Shown here piece after piece: positions 1 to 7,605 of a stretch of 64,000 bases of DNA. The stretch spans positions 62,001 through 126,000 of the forward strand of contig DASWNW010000075.1 of assembly GCA_036399015.1 (NCBI GenBank), read 5' to 3'. The position numbers and the translations under genes were made by a program. The first letter of the stretch is position 1. Each line of letters starts with the position of its first letter. The DNA comes from QHVT01 sp036399015 (GTDB lineage Bacteria > Acidobacteriota > Thermoanaerobaculia > Gp7-AA8). Under the pieces are notes generated by a model that saw nothing but the letters and a program-made list of their open reading frames with translations, did not search any database and was not told where the DNA came from.

Positions 1-7
1 TACGCCC

Positions 8-119
8 GACGTCGTGCACATCGACGACCGGCGTTGCGAGGGACGACATCCCCTCATGTCCATCGTCAAGGAGACGGACGTCGCGCACATCGTCGCCGGA
101 GTCGCGAAGGACATCCCCC
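8..119. repeat. Two-copy direct repeat, about 69-bp period, cut by the window edge
   Basis: A unit beginning GACGTCGTGCACATCG at 8 recurs as GACGTCGCGCACATCG at 77. Both copies continue into a similar GCGARGGAC...ACATCCCC stretch. The copies are diverged and differ by a 3-base insertion. The period keeps the reading frame, so this could be the end of a repeat-coding sequence lying to the left, but I see no convincing gene here. The array may continue upstream of base 1. Confidence 0.5.
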
Positions 120-155
120 GCGTAACCTTTTTCCCTCCTGCCACGTCTCACAGGT

Positions 156-689
156 ATGAGCAGCAACGATCGACAGCTCCCTGCTTCGCCTCTCGTAACG
201 AACGCCCCTACCGCTCCGCCGGCTCCCCTCGCGCCGGAACCGCTGATGGAAGCCCTGCGCGACCTGCAGCAGCGGATCCCCGGGTTCACCCAGCTCTCCG
301 CCGAGGAAAAACGGGCGCACGCGCGTGTCGCGAACCTCGATCCCGAGTTCATCGAGAGCGGCCTCCACGCCGCCGAAGCGTGGCACAACACGGAGCGCCT
401 CGTGAACCGCACCGGCGAGGAGCTCCGGGGCGAGCAGGAGGAGATCCACCGTTGGGACCAGGTCGTCGTCGAACTGCGTGCCCTCACCGACGGCATCGAG
501 GCGGCCAACCTGAAGCGCAAGCACCGCCTCGGCAGCACCATCCTCCAGATCTACCGCCTCCTCGCCAGCCAGTTCAAGCGCGGCGTCCCCCACGATCCCT
601 ACATGCGCCCCTACTACGAGAACATGAAACGGGCCTCGCTCCGCACGCAGCGGTTCGGGAAGAGGAAGAAGAGGGAGGAGCGGGAGTAG
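156..689 (+). CDS. Hypothetical protein, 177 aa, helical with basic C-terminus
   Basis: I do not recognise a family. The product has an Ala/Pro-rich N-terminus (about residues 8-30), a charged and probably all-helical middle (about 30-150), and a strongly basic tail (KRKKREERE). There is no signal peptide or membrane segment, so it is probably cytoplasmic. The ATG at 156 follows a weak purine-rich stretch. The stop codon lies directly against the stop of the convergent Uma2-like gene, with no base between them. Alternative overlapping frames have less plausible composition. Function unknown. Confidence 0.6.
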   Translation: MSSNDRQLPASPLVTNAPTAPPAPLAPEPLMEALRDLQQRIPGFTQLSAEEKRAHARVANLDPEFIESGLHAAEAWHNTERLVNRTGEELRGEQEEIHRWDQVVVELRALTDGIEAANLKRKHRLGSTILQIYRLLASQFKRGVPHDPYMRPYYENMKRASLRTQRFGKRKKREERE

Positions 690-1100
690 CTAGAGCGGGA
701 GATCGGAGTACAGCCTTGGCAGCTCGAGCGCAGGACCCGAGGCGAGGGTCGCGGTGCCTTCGTGCGCGAGCAGCACCGGATTCGTGATGGTGGTGCGTCC
801 CCCGTCTTCCGGGTCGTACTCGATCGCGCCGCAGACCATCGACGCGTCCGGGTAGGTGGCGCGACCGGTCGCGGTGATGCGCACGCGCATGTCGGACTGG
901 AAGACGGTGCAGCCGGGCCGCCGCGTCGTCTCGAGCGCCGTGACGATCCTTGCGGCGAGCGCACTGTGTCGCGCCGTCCCGCCGGCCATCGCGAGAATCT
1001 CGCCGCCGTCGAACTCGTGCTTGATCTCGCTCTCACGCTCGACCGCGAGGTAGTCCGCGAACGTATAGTCGTGACGTGACTGCGGAACGGAAGCCGCCAT
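690..1100 (-). CDS. Uma2-family (DUF820) protein with an internal deletion
   Basis: The N-terminal 100 residues match the Uma2 family of PD-(D/E)XK-like proteins: YTFADYLAVERESEIKHEFD, the AMAGGT turn, a SDMRVRI strand and TYPDASMVCG, which carries the first catalytic-type Asp. Family members are usually about 180-200 residues; this one has 136. After ITNPVLL the sequence jumps to HEGTATLASGPALELPRLY, which resembles the normal C-terminal end. The section that normally holds the EVLSPST strand and the second catalytic acid and Lys is missing in frame. The reading frame is intact, so the protein may be made but is probably catalytically dead. The start is the ATG at 1100 after AGCAGG. Confidence 0.75.
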   Translation of the reverse strand: MAASVPQSRHDYTFADYLAVERESEIKHEFDGGEILAMAGGTARHSALAARIVTALETTRRPGCTVFQSDMRVRITATGRATYPDASMVCGAIEYDPEDGGRTTITNPVLLAHEGTATLASGPALELPRLYSDLPL

Positions 1101-1124
1101 CCTGCTTTAGGATACTCGGTCAAG

Positions 1125-1201
1125 TGGTGCGCCCAGCAGGATTCGAACCTGCGACCTCTAGCTCCGGAGGCTAGCGCTCTATCCAGCTGAGCTATGGGCG
1201 C
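1125..1201 (-). tRNA. tRNA-Arg (anticodon CCG)
   Basis: Read on the minus strand, a full cloverleaf can be folded. The acceptor GCGCCCA pairs with TGGGCGC, the D-arm is GCTC/GAGC, the anticodon stem CTAGC/GCTAG encloses loop CTCCGGA, and the T-arm is GCAGG-TTCGAAT-CCTGC. The anticodon CCG is at 1165-1167 and reads CGG (Arg). The 3' CCA is encoded (1125-1127) after discriminator A. All stems pair perfectly, so the gene looks functional. Confidence 0.97.
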
Positions 1202-1250
1202 GTGCTGCCGTCGCGCGAGCGGCCCTGGTCCGGACCGCGGCGATCTGTCG

Positions 1251-1256
1251 AGTATA
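1251..1256 (-). promoter_or_regulatory. Candidate -10 box for the tRNA-Arg gene
   Basis: On the minus strand TATACT lies about 50 bases upstream of the mature tRNA 5' end, which is a reasonable distance for a sigma-70-type promoter with a short processed leader. No clear TTGACA-like -35 box is visible at 17 bases, so only the -10 element is supported. Confidence 0.4.
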
Positions 1257-1288
1257 CCCCATCCGCGATCGGGCCTTCCGCGGACCCG

Positions 1289-4000
1289 TTACTCGAACTT
1301 TGCGGTCGCGCCGCCGGGCCCCACCGTCACGGTTTCTTCCCAATGGCGATCGCCGATTCGCAGCCGGACGACGTAGCGTCCCGGGGTCACGCGGCCCAGC
1401 GAAATGCCGCCGTCTCTGCTGAGCCGGAGCGCCGAAGAGACGCCGGGGAGCAGAGGACCGATCTCGAGCCGTTCGCCGGACTCGACTTCGAGCAGATCGA
1501 CGACCGCATCGCGACAGCGCGGCAAGGAACAGCTCAACGTCAGACTGCCGCCGGTCGCGAGAGTTCTCGTCACCGTCGCCATCGCTTGCGGCTTCGGCCG
1601 CAGCGTGGACGAGACACCGCCACCGCTGAGCGGGTCATACCACGCGGCGCGATACTCACCGCTCGGCAGACTCGCGAATGTGACGCTTCCATCGGTCCCG
1701 GTGCGCAGCGATGAAACCAGCTCTCCGCCGGGCCCGAACAGCGACACCGGCACATCGACTGCCGGCGTCGCATCCGGCCGATGCAGCGAGACTCTCACCG
1801 CCCCTCCCTCACCGCTTGCGAGCGCCAGTACGACTGGAGGCGTTTCCGCGGCCACTCTGACTCCCTCCAGCCGGCGCGTTTCGTATCCGGTGCTGGTGCC
1901 GACGAGCGCGTAGTTTCCTTCGAGCAGGTCTTTGAATTGGAACGAGCCCGCGGGACCGGTCGCCACGCTGGCGACGCTATGGCCGGTCGGCTCGATCGGC
2001 GACACTCGGCCCTCGAGCCCCGCGCCGGTCGAGCCGTCCACGAGCCGGCCCGCCAGCTCCACGCCGCTCAAGTCGATGGCTACGACGTTCTCCTCGCCGT
2101 CATCCACGCGCGCAAATCGGACGACTCGCGCTCCTGCCGCATCGCGATAAATCAGTCGCACGACGCCGGGCGGGCACCGATCGAATGTGAAACGACCGTG
2201 CTCGTCCACCGTCGCATTGAGCGGCGTTTCAGGGAGGCCATGCCCGAACTCCTGATTGTTGCGCCTGACGATGAACTTGCCGCGGCGATCTCCCGGATCG
2301 AGCACGGACATCACCACGACAACACCACCTCGCACGGGCGCGCCGTTCCGGGCGATCACACCCTGGAGGCGACCGCCTCCCGCGGAGAAATCGAGCTCCA
2401 CGTCCTGCTGACCGGGAGGTACCTCGATCTGCTGCGACAGCAGCAGGCGGCCGCTGCGAAGGTCGGCGCGATAGGTACCGGCCGCGACACCGCCGATCTC
2501 GTACCGCCCCTCCCCGTTGGTGACGGTGGTGAGGAGCGGCTCGATGAACTCGCGAGCAGGATCGTATAGCCGGACCTCGACGCCGGCGAGCGCCTCTCCT
2601 CCGCGACCGCGAACGCTTCCATGCAGCCGCGCACCTCGATGCAGCATCACTGTTCCGAGGTTGACGACGTCGGAACGTTCGAGATTGATCAGTTCTGCGG
2701 CGCCGGCGCGGTTCGCGTACTGAATTCGAACCAGATAGCGGCCCGGCTCGAGTCCCGCGACCAGAAATCTCCCGTCTGCTCCTGCAATGCCGATGTGCGG
2801 CCGGCTGCCGAACAGTGCGGTCAGGAGAGCGGAGCCGAGCGGCAGCACCTCGACGGACGCTCCAGCGGCCGGAGCACCTTCGATCGCATCGAGAACCTGT
2901 CCTGAGATGCCGGCGCCCCTGTCGAGACGGAGAGCACCGAGATCGACCGTCTCACCGCTGGCGATCGGCATCGAGCCGACGTTCAGGTCACGGTAATGGG
3001 GAACGGCCAGAATCAGATCGTGGATTGCGCTCCGGTCGGGCACCTCGAGAGTGAACCGTCCTTTCTCGACGACGAGCTTCTGCGTGCGCGTGCTTCGTTT
3101 GGCGTCGACGGTTTCGCCAATACGCACCATGACGTGCTGAAGATCGGAGAGGTCGTCGCCCTGCAGCGTCCCGACGAATTGAGTTGCAGGATGCAGTTGG
3201 ACGGTGATCTCGTCGGGTCTCGATATCTCGACGGTTTGCCGTCTGAAGCGCGCGGCCTGGAGCTCGAGCGTTGCCGGTAGTGTGGCTGCCGCCACGACGA
3301 AGCGGCCGTCCGCTGAGGTGGTAGAAGCGCCGCCGTCGCGCACCTGCACGGAAACGCCTCGCAGTGGCCGGCCTCTCACGTCGGTGACCAGCCCTTTCAG
3401 CAGCGTACCCGGCTCGAGCACCAGTGCCGAATCCACGCCGGGGTCGATCGTCCGATCGAGCGGGAGATAGCCGTCGACCTGCGCACGGATCGTAAAGACG
3501 CCCCGCGGGAGTCCGCGGAGCTCGAACCATCCCTCGGTATCCACCTCCCCGCAGCGTTCCCATCGCGGTGCTTTCCCGATCGGCGTCACCGCGAGCTCTC
3601 CCGACGCGCAGACACGCCCGTTCGGAAAAGCAGGCGGCGACGCAGCCTGCGGCAGCGTGAGACGTGCCCTCCATCGGCTCCCGCGATCGAGCCGGATCTC
3701 GGCCGGTAAGGTCGCCGACCGCTCCGCTATTGCTAGCGGAGCGTGGCTGGGATGATTCACGAACAGGACGCTCTCTCCCGCCGAAGGCAGTTGCAGGCCC
3801 GTCTGCCCGTCTGCATCCGTCTTCGCGGAGAGGGTGCTCGGAAGAAGCCGGAGCAGGTTCGAGCTCGACGTGCGGAGCGTGAGCGTGACTTCCGCGTCTC
3901 GTACTGGAGCCCCGGCCGCGTCAACGACGCGCAGACCAGCCGTCGCGGCAGGACCCGACGCCCACAAGCAGAGCGCGATCGACGCAATGTGAGCTTTCAT
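1289..4000 (-). CDS. Secreted carboxypeptidase-regulatory-like repeat protein, 903 aa
   Basis: An N-terminal signal peptide (residues 1-22, ending PAATAG) is followed almost entirely by beta-sandwich repeats of the carboxypeptidase regulatory-like type. Examples are LRVVDAAGAPVRDAEVTL, GLVTDVRGRPLRGVSVQVRD, ISGQVLDAIEGAPAAGASVE and LHGSVRGRGGEALAGVEVRL. Each pairs an initial G-x-V strand with a G..L..G.Y turn. There are about eight or nine such units and no peptidase catalytic domain, so it is probably a structural or adhesive exported protein. It starts 15 bases after the thioredoxin-like gene and is the last member of an apparent four-gene exported cluster. The N-terminal MKAH start gives a proper signal sequence. 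The exact role is unknown. Confidence 0.85.
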   Translation of the reverse strand: MKAHIASIALCLWASGPAATAGLRVVDAAGAPVRDAEVTLTLRTSSSNLLRLLPSTLSAKTDADGQTGLQLPSAGESVLFVNHPSHAPLAIAERSATLPAEIRLDRGSRWRARLTLPQAASPPAFPNGRVCASGELAVTPIGKAPRWERCGEVDTEGWFELRGLPRGVFTIRAQVDGYLPLDRTIDPGVDSALVLEPGTLLKGLVTDVRGRPLRGVSVQVRDGGASTTSADGRFVVAAATLPATLELQAARFRRQTVEISRPDEITVQLHPATQFVGTLQGDDLSDLQHVMVRIGETVDAKRSTRTQKLVVEKGRFTLEVPDRSAIHDLILAVPHYRDLNVGSMPIASGETVDLGALRLDRGAGISGQVLDAIEGAPAAGASVEVLPLGSALLTALFGSRPHIGIAGADGRFLVAGLEPGRYLVRIQYANRAGAAELINLERSDVVNLGTVMLHRGARLHGSVRGRGGEALAGVEVRLYDPAREFIEPLLTTVTNGEGRYEIGGVAAGTYRADLRSGRLLLSQQIEVPPGQQDVELDFSAGGGRLQGVIARNGAPVRGGVVVVMSVLDPGDRRGKFIVRRNNQEFGHGLPETPLNATVDEHGRFTFDRCPPGVVRLIYRDAAGARVVRFARVDDGEENVVAIDLSGVELAGRLVDGSTGAGLEGRVSPIEPTGHSVASVATGPAGSFQFKDLLEGNYALVGTSTGYETRRLEGVRVAAETPPVVLALASGEGGAVRVSLHRPDATPAVDVPVSLFGPGGELVSSLRTGTDGSVTFASLPSGEYRAAWYDPLSGGGVSSTLRPKPQAMATVTRTLATGGSLTLSCSLPRCRDAVVDLLEVESGERLEIGPLLPGVSSALRLSRDGGISLGRVTPGRYVVRLRIGDRHWEETVTVGPGGATAKFE

Positions 4001-4015
4001 CGGATTCTGTGCGCA

Positions 4016-4525
4016 CTACCTGCCGGCGAAGGTGCGGGACCACAACAGCTCGGTCAGCAGTTCTTCCTCGGAGGCGGCAGTCGCTACGCTCCGGAGAAGC
4101 AACAGCTCCCCTTTTCCGCTCCAGACCTCGATCCGAGGGCGAGGAGAGACGCGCGTTTCCTCGTTCCACGCTTCGCGCGGAATCGGGACGAGACGTCCCG
4201 GAGGCGGCTCCCCGAACAACGACCGCGTGACGGCGCTGCGCTCGACGTCATCGGGGGACAGGACGACGACACCTGCATCGGGCGACTGGCGGGCGAAGTC
4301 TTTCAGCGCCTTCACGATCTGCATGTGTTGAGGAACACACCCGTTGAGCTCCGGAGCGAAGACGACGGTCAGACGCGAGCCGTCACTGGGCTGAATGGCC
4401 TCGATCGAGTGGCCGAACAGGCGGGCGCGCACGTCGATCCGTTGCTCCGCGGCAGCGTTCACGGCCTCCGTGAACGAAAGGGCGAAAATCAGGGCTGCCC
4501 ACGCAGCAAAGAGCCGTTCCGTCAT
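4016..4525 (-). CDS. Exported thioredoxin-fold-like protein with a single Cys
   Basis: The product has 169 residues and a signal peptide (about 1-25, ALSFTEAVNAAAEQ). The body reads like a TlpA/thioredoxin fold: a strand RLTVVFAPELNGCVPQH leads into a helix, and a later strand PRPRIEVWSGKGELLLL resembles the cis-Pro region. In place of a CxxC pair only one Cys is present (NGCVPQH), so classical dithiol chemistry is unlikely. Its ATG overlaps the stop of the upstream lipoprotein gene by four bases, implying translational coupling. The fold assignment is inferred from pattern; the role could be accessory to the Cys-rich peptide encoded upstream. Confidence 0.7.
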   Translation of the reverse strand: MTERLFAAWAALIFALSFTEAVNAAAEQRIDVRARLFGHSIEAIQPSDGSRLTVVFAPELNGCVPQHMQIVKALKDFARQSPDAGVVVLSPDDVERSAVTRSLFGEPPPGRLVPIPREAWNEETRVSPRPRIEVWSGKGELLLLRSVATAASEEELLTELLWSRTFAGR

Positions 4526-5634
4526 TCTGCAGGCGCCGTCGAGCAGTCGAGCATTGGCGGACCGTGAACCTCACCGGAGATGACGGGAGCGGGAACCATG
4601 ACGGCGGAGCCGATCTCCTGTACCGGAAACGATCCGGTGACGGGACCTTTCTCGATGAAGGCCCAGCGGTGCTCACCCGGCACGACAATGAGGCCGCTGG
4701 CGGACGTGGGAAGCTGCATCTGCCGCAACAGTTTGTCTTTGACCGGATCGATCTGATGCAGGAGCCATCTGGTTCCTGAATTCGAACCCGGCTCACGCGT
4801 CAGCACATAAAGAAAATCGCCGTGCCCGAAGACCGCCGAAACCATCGTGGCTTGCCGGACCAGCGCATCGGCTGCTGCCATGTCACCAGGGCCCGAGCTC
4901 GGCGGGGCCAGCGGCGGGGGAAAACCGTGCGGGAACGCGGACAACGCACGCGGTATCGGAAGCACTCGCTCCAGGTGCGGCTCCGGCTCGAACCGAAGAA
5001 CGTAGACCCCTCCGGCTGCAACAGCGACCAGCGGACCTCCGGACGTGTACCGGCGACTCTCTTCGGACGGCTCAGCAGGTAACGCGACTAACTTCTGCGA
5101 AGCGAAGTCACCTTTGAGCTGCATGCGTGCGTAGCCAAGCCACGAATCGCGTCTGACGCCGATTCGCATCGGACCGATCAACGCGCCGTCGAACACCACC
5201 GGTGCGCCGAACCACGTCACGTCCTTCGCGGTGGCATCGTGAGGTTTGAGCCGCTTTCCCCACACCGGCTTCAGCGTCGCATCGAGGCCGATCAGGTTTC
5301 TGAGCTCATGCATCAGAACGGCGCCCGTTTCGGTCTTCACCAGCCATTGCGGTCGCTGGAACTCGAGCTCGCCGTTCCCCGGATGGACGACGGAACCGAC
5401 CCGCTTCCCGGAGCGGTCGTAGCGGATGAGCTGTCCTCCGAGGACGTCGACGACCACGAGCTCGGCCTCTCCCTGATGCCACATCGCGGAGAAGGACCAC
5501 CGTGGCGCGGGATCCAAAGCAACTCTCGTGCAGCTTCGGTCCGCGCGCGGAAGGTTGGTCTGAGCAGCGCACGCACCGACGAACAGAAGGGCAGCGACCG
5601 CCGCGCCGCCCTTCCATGAAATCGGTCGCGACAT
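4522..5634 (-). CDS. Lipoprotein, probably six-bladed beta-propeller
   Basis: I chose the ATG at 5634 because MSRPISWKGGAAVAALLFVGAC gives a clean lipoprotein signal with lipobox VGAC. The longer open frame upstream would overlap the small Cys-rich gene and has no signal. The mature part (about 350 aa) consists of repeated strands such as LVVVDVLGGQLIRYDRSGKR, AVLMHELRNLIGLDAT and GGVYVLRFEPEPHLERVLPI, the pattern seen in NHL/6-bladed propeller proteins. Blades are inferred and not all are countable by eye. It lies 8 bases downstream of the peptide gene and overlaps the next gene. It probably sits in the outer membrane or periplasm. I see no catalytic motif. Confidence 0.75.
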   Translation of the reverse strand: MSRPISWKGGAAVAALLFVGACAAQTNLPRADRSCTRVALDPAPRWSFSAMWHQGEAELVVVDVLGGQLIRYDRSGKRVGSVVHPGNGELEFQRPQWLVKTETGAVLMHELRNLIGLDATLKPVWGKRLKPHDATAKDVTWFGAPVVFDGALIGPMRIGVRRDSWLGYARMQLKGDFASQKLVALPAEPSEESRRYTSGGPLVAVAAGGVYVLRFEPEPHLERVLPIPRALSAFPHGFPPPLAPPSSGPGDMAAADALVRQATMVSAVFGHGDFLYVLTREPGSNSGTRWLLHQIDPVKDKLLRQMQLPTSASGLIVVPGEHRWAFIEKGPVTGSFPVQEIGSAVMVPAPVISGEVHGPPMLDCSTAPAE

Positions 5635-5642
5635 GCTGCCGA

Positions 5643-5879
5643 TCACGGTTTGTCGCGGTCGGGCTTGTAAGGCCCACCACCTGGCCCATCGCCAGGACAA
5701 GTCACGTCGCAGGTAGCACAGTCGGCGGGGGGTGCAAGCATGTTGCAACCCATCATTTCGGGGACCCAGGTACCCTGCCAACACTGGGTCGTGCAATCTT
5801 CCTGCGCCTGGGCGACGCCCGGCACCACGAGTGTCAGAGCTACGGCCACAATCGACAATACGAGCAGGCGTAATTTCAT
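5643..5879 (-). CDS. Small secreted Cys-rich peptide, 78 aa
   Basis: The ATG at 5879 has a good ribosome binding site (AAGGAGAA, 6-7 bases upstream) and opens a textbook signal peptide, LLVLSIVAVALTLVVPGVAQA. The mature peptide is about 53 residues with six cysteines (in DCTTQCW, GCNML and DCATCDVTC), then a Gly/Pro/Asp/Lys tail ending GGGPYKPDRDKP. Six Cys in so short an exported chain suggests disulfide bonding or post-translational modification. It is the first gene of the exported cluster. The arrangement recalls Bacteroidota NVEALA-type small peptides that sit beside 6-bladed propeller genes, but the sequence itself does not contain NVEALA. Function unknown. Confidence 0.8.
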   Translation of the reverse strand: MKLRLLVLSIVAVALTLVVPGVAQAQEDCTTQCWQGTWVPEMMGCNMLAPPADCATCDVTCPGDGPGGGPYKPDRDKP

Positions 5880-5955
5880 CCCGTTCTCCTTATCCATGGA
5901 AAACGTGGACAAATCGTAAGATCAGCTCAGACAACAGGTCAAGCAACGTCGGCCG

Positions 5956-6288
5956 CTACGTGTTATCGATCAGCGGTGCGTCGGGGGCCACCTTCTTGAC
6001 CGCGCTGATGCCGTTCTCCCGCGCCGCGTCGGTCGAGTAAAGCTCGCTCGTTCCGATGGTCTCGCCATTGGCCGCGGTGAGCACGAAATACGGTTTGCCG
6101 TTGCTCGCCGTCTTACGGCCATAGCGTTCGTCGAGCGGTGCGTTCTTGCGGACCGCCTCGATTCCGTTGAGGGCGCCGGTCTTCGTCTCGTACAGCTCAC
6201 TCGTGAGTATGGTCTCGTTGTTGTCGGCGCGCAGGATGAAGCGAAACCTGCCAGCCGTATTCTTCGTCAGGACATATGCACTCGCCAT
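5956..6288 (-). CDS. yegP: YegP family protein (two DUF1508 repeats)
   Basis: The product has 110 residues made of two tandem DUF1508 units. The first covers about residues 10-55 (GRFRFILRADNNETILTSE followed by LYETKTGALNGIEAVRKNAP) and the second about 62-107 (GKPYFVLTAANGETIGTSE followed by LYSTDAARENGISAVKKVAP). The alternating F.F.L...NGE.I..SE.Y pattern is diagnostic. Length and architecture match the usual two-repeat YegP form. The biochemical role of the family is not established. The gene is monocistronic by spacing and not obviously part of the peptide cluster downstream. Confidence 0.93.
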   Translation of the reverse strand: MASAYVLTKNTAGRFRFILRADNNETILTSELYETKTGALNGIEAVRKNAPLDERYGRKTASNGKPYFVLTAANGETIGTSELYSTDAARENGISAVKKVAPDAPLIDNT

Positions 6289-6359
6289 GGATCCTCCAAT
6301 TCAATCGGTTCAATTGGAGAAAACACGGCGCTGACGAGAAAGTGGGATTCGCGCTTCGT

Positions 6360-7550
6360 CTACTTCGACGCCCGGAACAGCAGGATCAGCACTCCCAGCC
6401 CGATCAAAATCAGGATCGTCGGCAGGACCACCGAGCGGCCTCGCGCCGGTTGCGACGGCTGCGATTCGGGTGTCGCGGGTGCGGCGGTCGCGGTCGTGCC
6501 GGCGGTGCCGGTGGCTTCGGGGGTGACGGGGTCCGGTGTGTCGGTCACGCCGGCGGTGTCGGTGGGTTCGATCGGCTCGGTGTCGGTGTCGGTGGGGACG
6601 GGGGCGTCGGTCGTCGGCGTGCCGGCGATCGGCGGGGCGGTGTCGGGCGTCGCGGCGGTGGTCGCCGGAGCCGGCGCGGAGGGAGTGGGCGTCGGTGCGG
6701 GCGTGCTCGTTGCCGGCGTCGCGGCGGCGGCCGTTCTCGTCTCCGTCAGGCGGGGACGCGAGGGGGCGGCGCTGCGCGGCTGGCGCGTCACGCGCGAGGG
6801 CGTGGTGGTGGTGGTGGTGCGGCGGGGGCGGGCGGTGCCGGTGCTGCCGCGGGTCACGGTCGGGCGAGGCGTCGAGGATGACGCGGTGGCGCGCGGGGTG
6901 TCGGGGACGCCGGGGCGCTCGTTGCGCGCGATGCGCGGCGCGGGGGCCTGGATGCCAATGCCGCGGAGGCGATCGGAGGCGAGTCGGCCGAGGAAGTCGC
7001 GCGACTCCCCTGCCGGGAAGTAGCGGCGGCCGTCGCGCGTGAGCGTGCTGCGGCGCACCGCCTCCTCGTAGCCGGGGTAGGCGCGCAGCAGCGCGTACGC
7101 GTCGGACGCGTCATCGAAGAAAGGCGACTCGTACTGCGCGTCCCAGAGGCGCGCCGTGGTGTTGTAGATGCGCACCAGCTCCTCGGCGGAGCGGCGCTGC
7201 GCGCCGGCCGGATAGGTCTCCAGGAGCGTGCGGGCGGTGGCGAGGCTCGCGTTGAACGCGGGCCGGTCGTTGCGCGTGAGCGCGGTCTGCGTCGCCTCGA
7301 GCGCCGCGCGGAGCGATCCGGTCGGCGGCTCCGCCATCGTCGCCGTCTCGGCCGGCGGCGGCAGCGGGATCTCGCGCACCTCGATTCGAGGAGCTGGAGC
7401 GGGAGCGACCCCCTCCGCGCATTCGGCCGGGACGACGCCCGTCTGCGGCGTCCGCGTCACCAGCGGATTGAGCGGATTCGTCGCGGCGGCCAGCGACAGC
7501 GAGACCGCCGTCATCAGCACGAGGAGTCCGACCCGCCGTCGCAACTTCAT
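6360..7550 (-). CDS. Thr/Pro-rich single-span membrane protein, 396 aa
   Basis: The start at 7550 (MKLRRRVGLLVLMTAVSLSL) gives a signal peptide and has GAGGTGA just upstream. Residues about 75-190 form a helical domain (SLRAALEATQTALTRNDRPA, then LVRIYNTTARLWDAQYESPF) that looks like a TPR-like or unknown helical fold. A long low-complexity stretch rich in Thr, Pro and Ala follows (about 215-365), with many TPT/TDT repeats. The C-terminus is one membrane span, VVLPTILILIGLGVLILLF, with a short RASK tail. The topology suggests an exported domain on a flexible stalk anchored at the C-terminus. It lies 55 bases after the receiver/coiled-coil gene and is probably co-transcribed. Confidence 0.8.
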   Translation of the reverse strand: MKLRRRVGLLVLMTAVSLSLAAATNPLNPLVTRTPQTGVVPAECAEGVAPAPAPRIEVREIPLPPPAETATMAEPPTGSLRAALEATQTALTRNDRPAFNASLATARTLLETYPAGAQRRSAEELVRIYNTTARLWDAQYESPFFDDASDAYALLRAYPGYEEAVRRSTLTRDGRRYFPAGESRDFLGRLASDRLRGIGIQAPAPRIARNERPGVPDTPRATASSSTPRPTVTRGSTGTARPRRTTTTTTPSRVTRQPRSAAPSRPRLTETRTAAAATPATSTPAPTPTPSAPAPATTAATPDTAPPIAGTPTTDAPVPTDTDTEPIEPTDTAGVTDTPDPVTPEATGTAGTTATAAPATPESQPSQPARGRSVVLPTILILIGLGVLILLFRASK

Positions 7551-7605
7551 CTTCACCTCTTCCAACGCTCCGCAGCCGGACTCGTCGATTGCAGACAACG
7601 AGCCA

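Noticed and set aside
14..787. 257-codon plus-strand frame at the window start
   Set aside because: It is an alternative frame over the 156-689 gene and runs on antisense into the Uma2 gene; the product is Arg/Pro/Ala low complexity.
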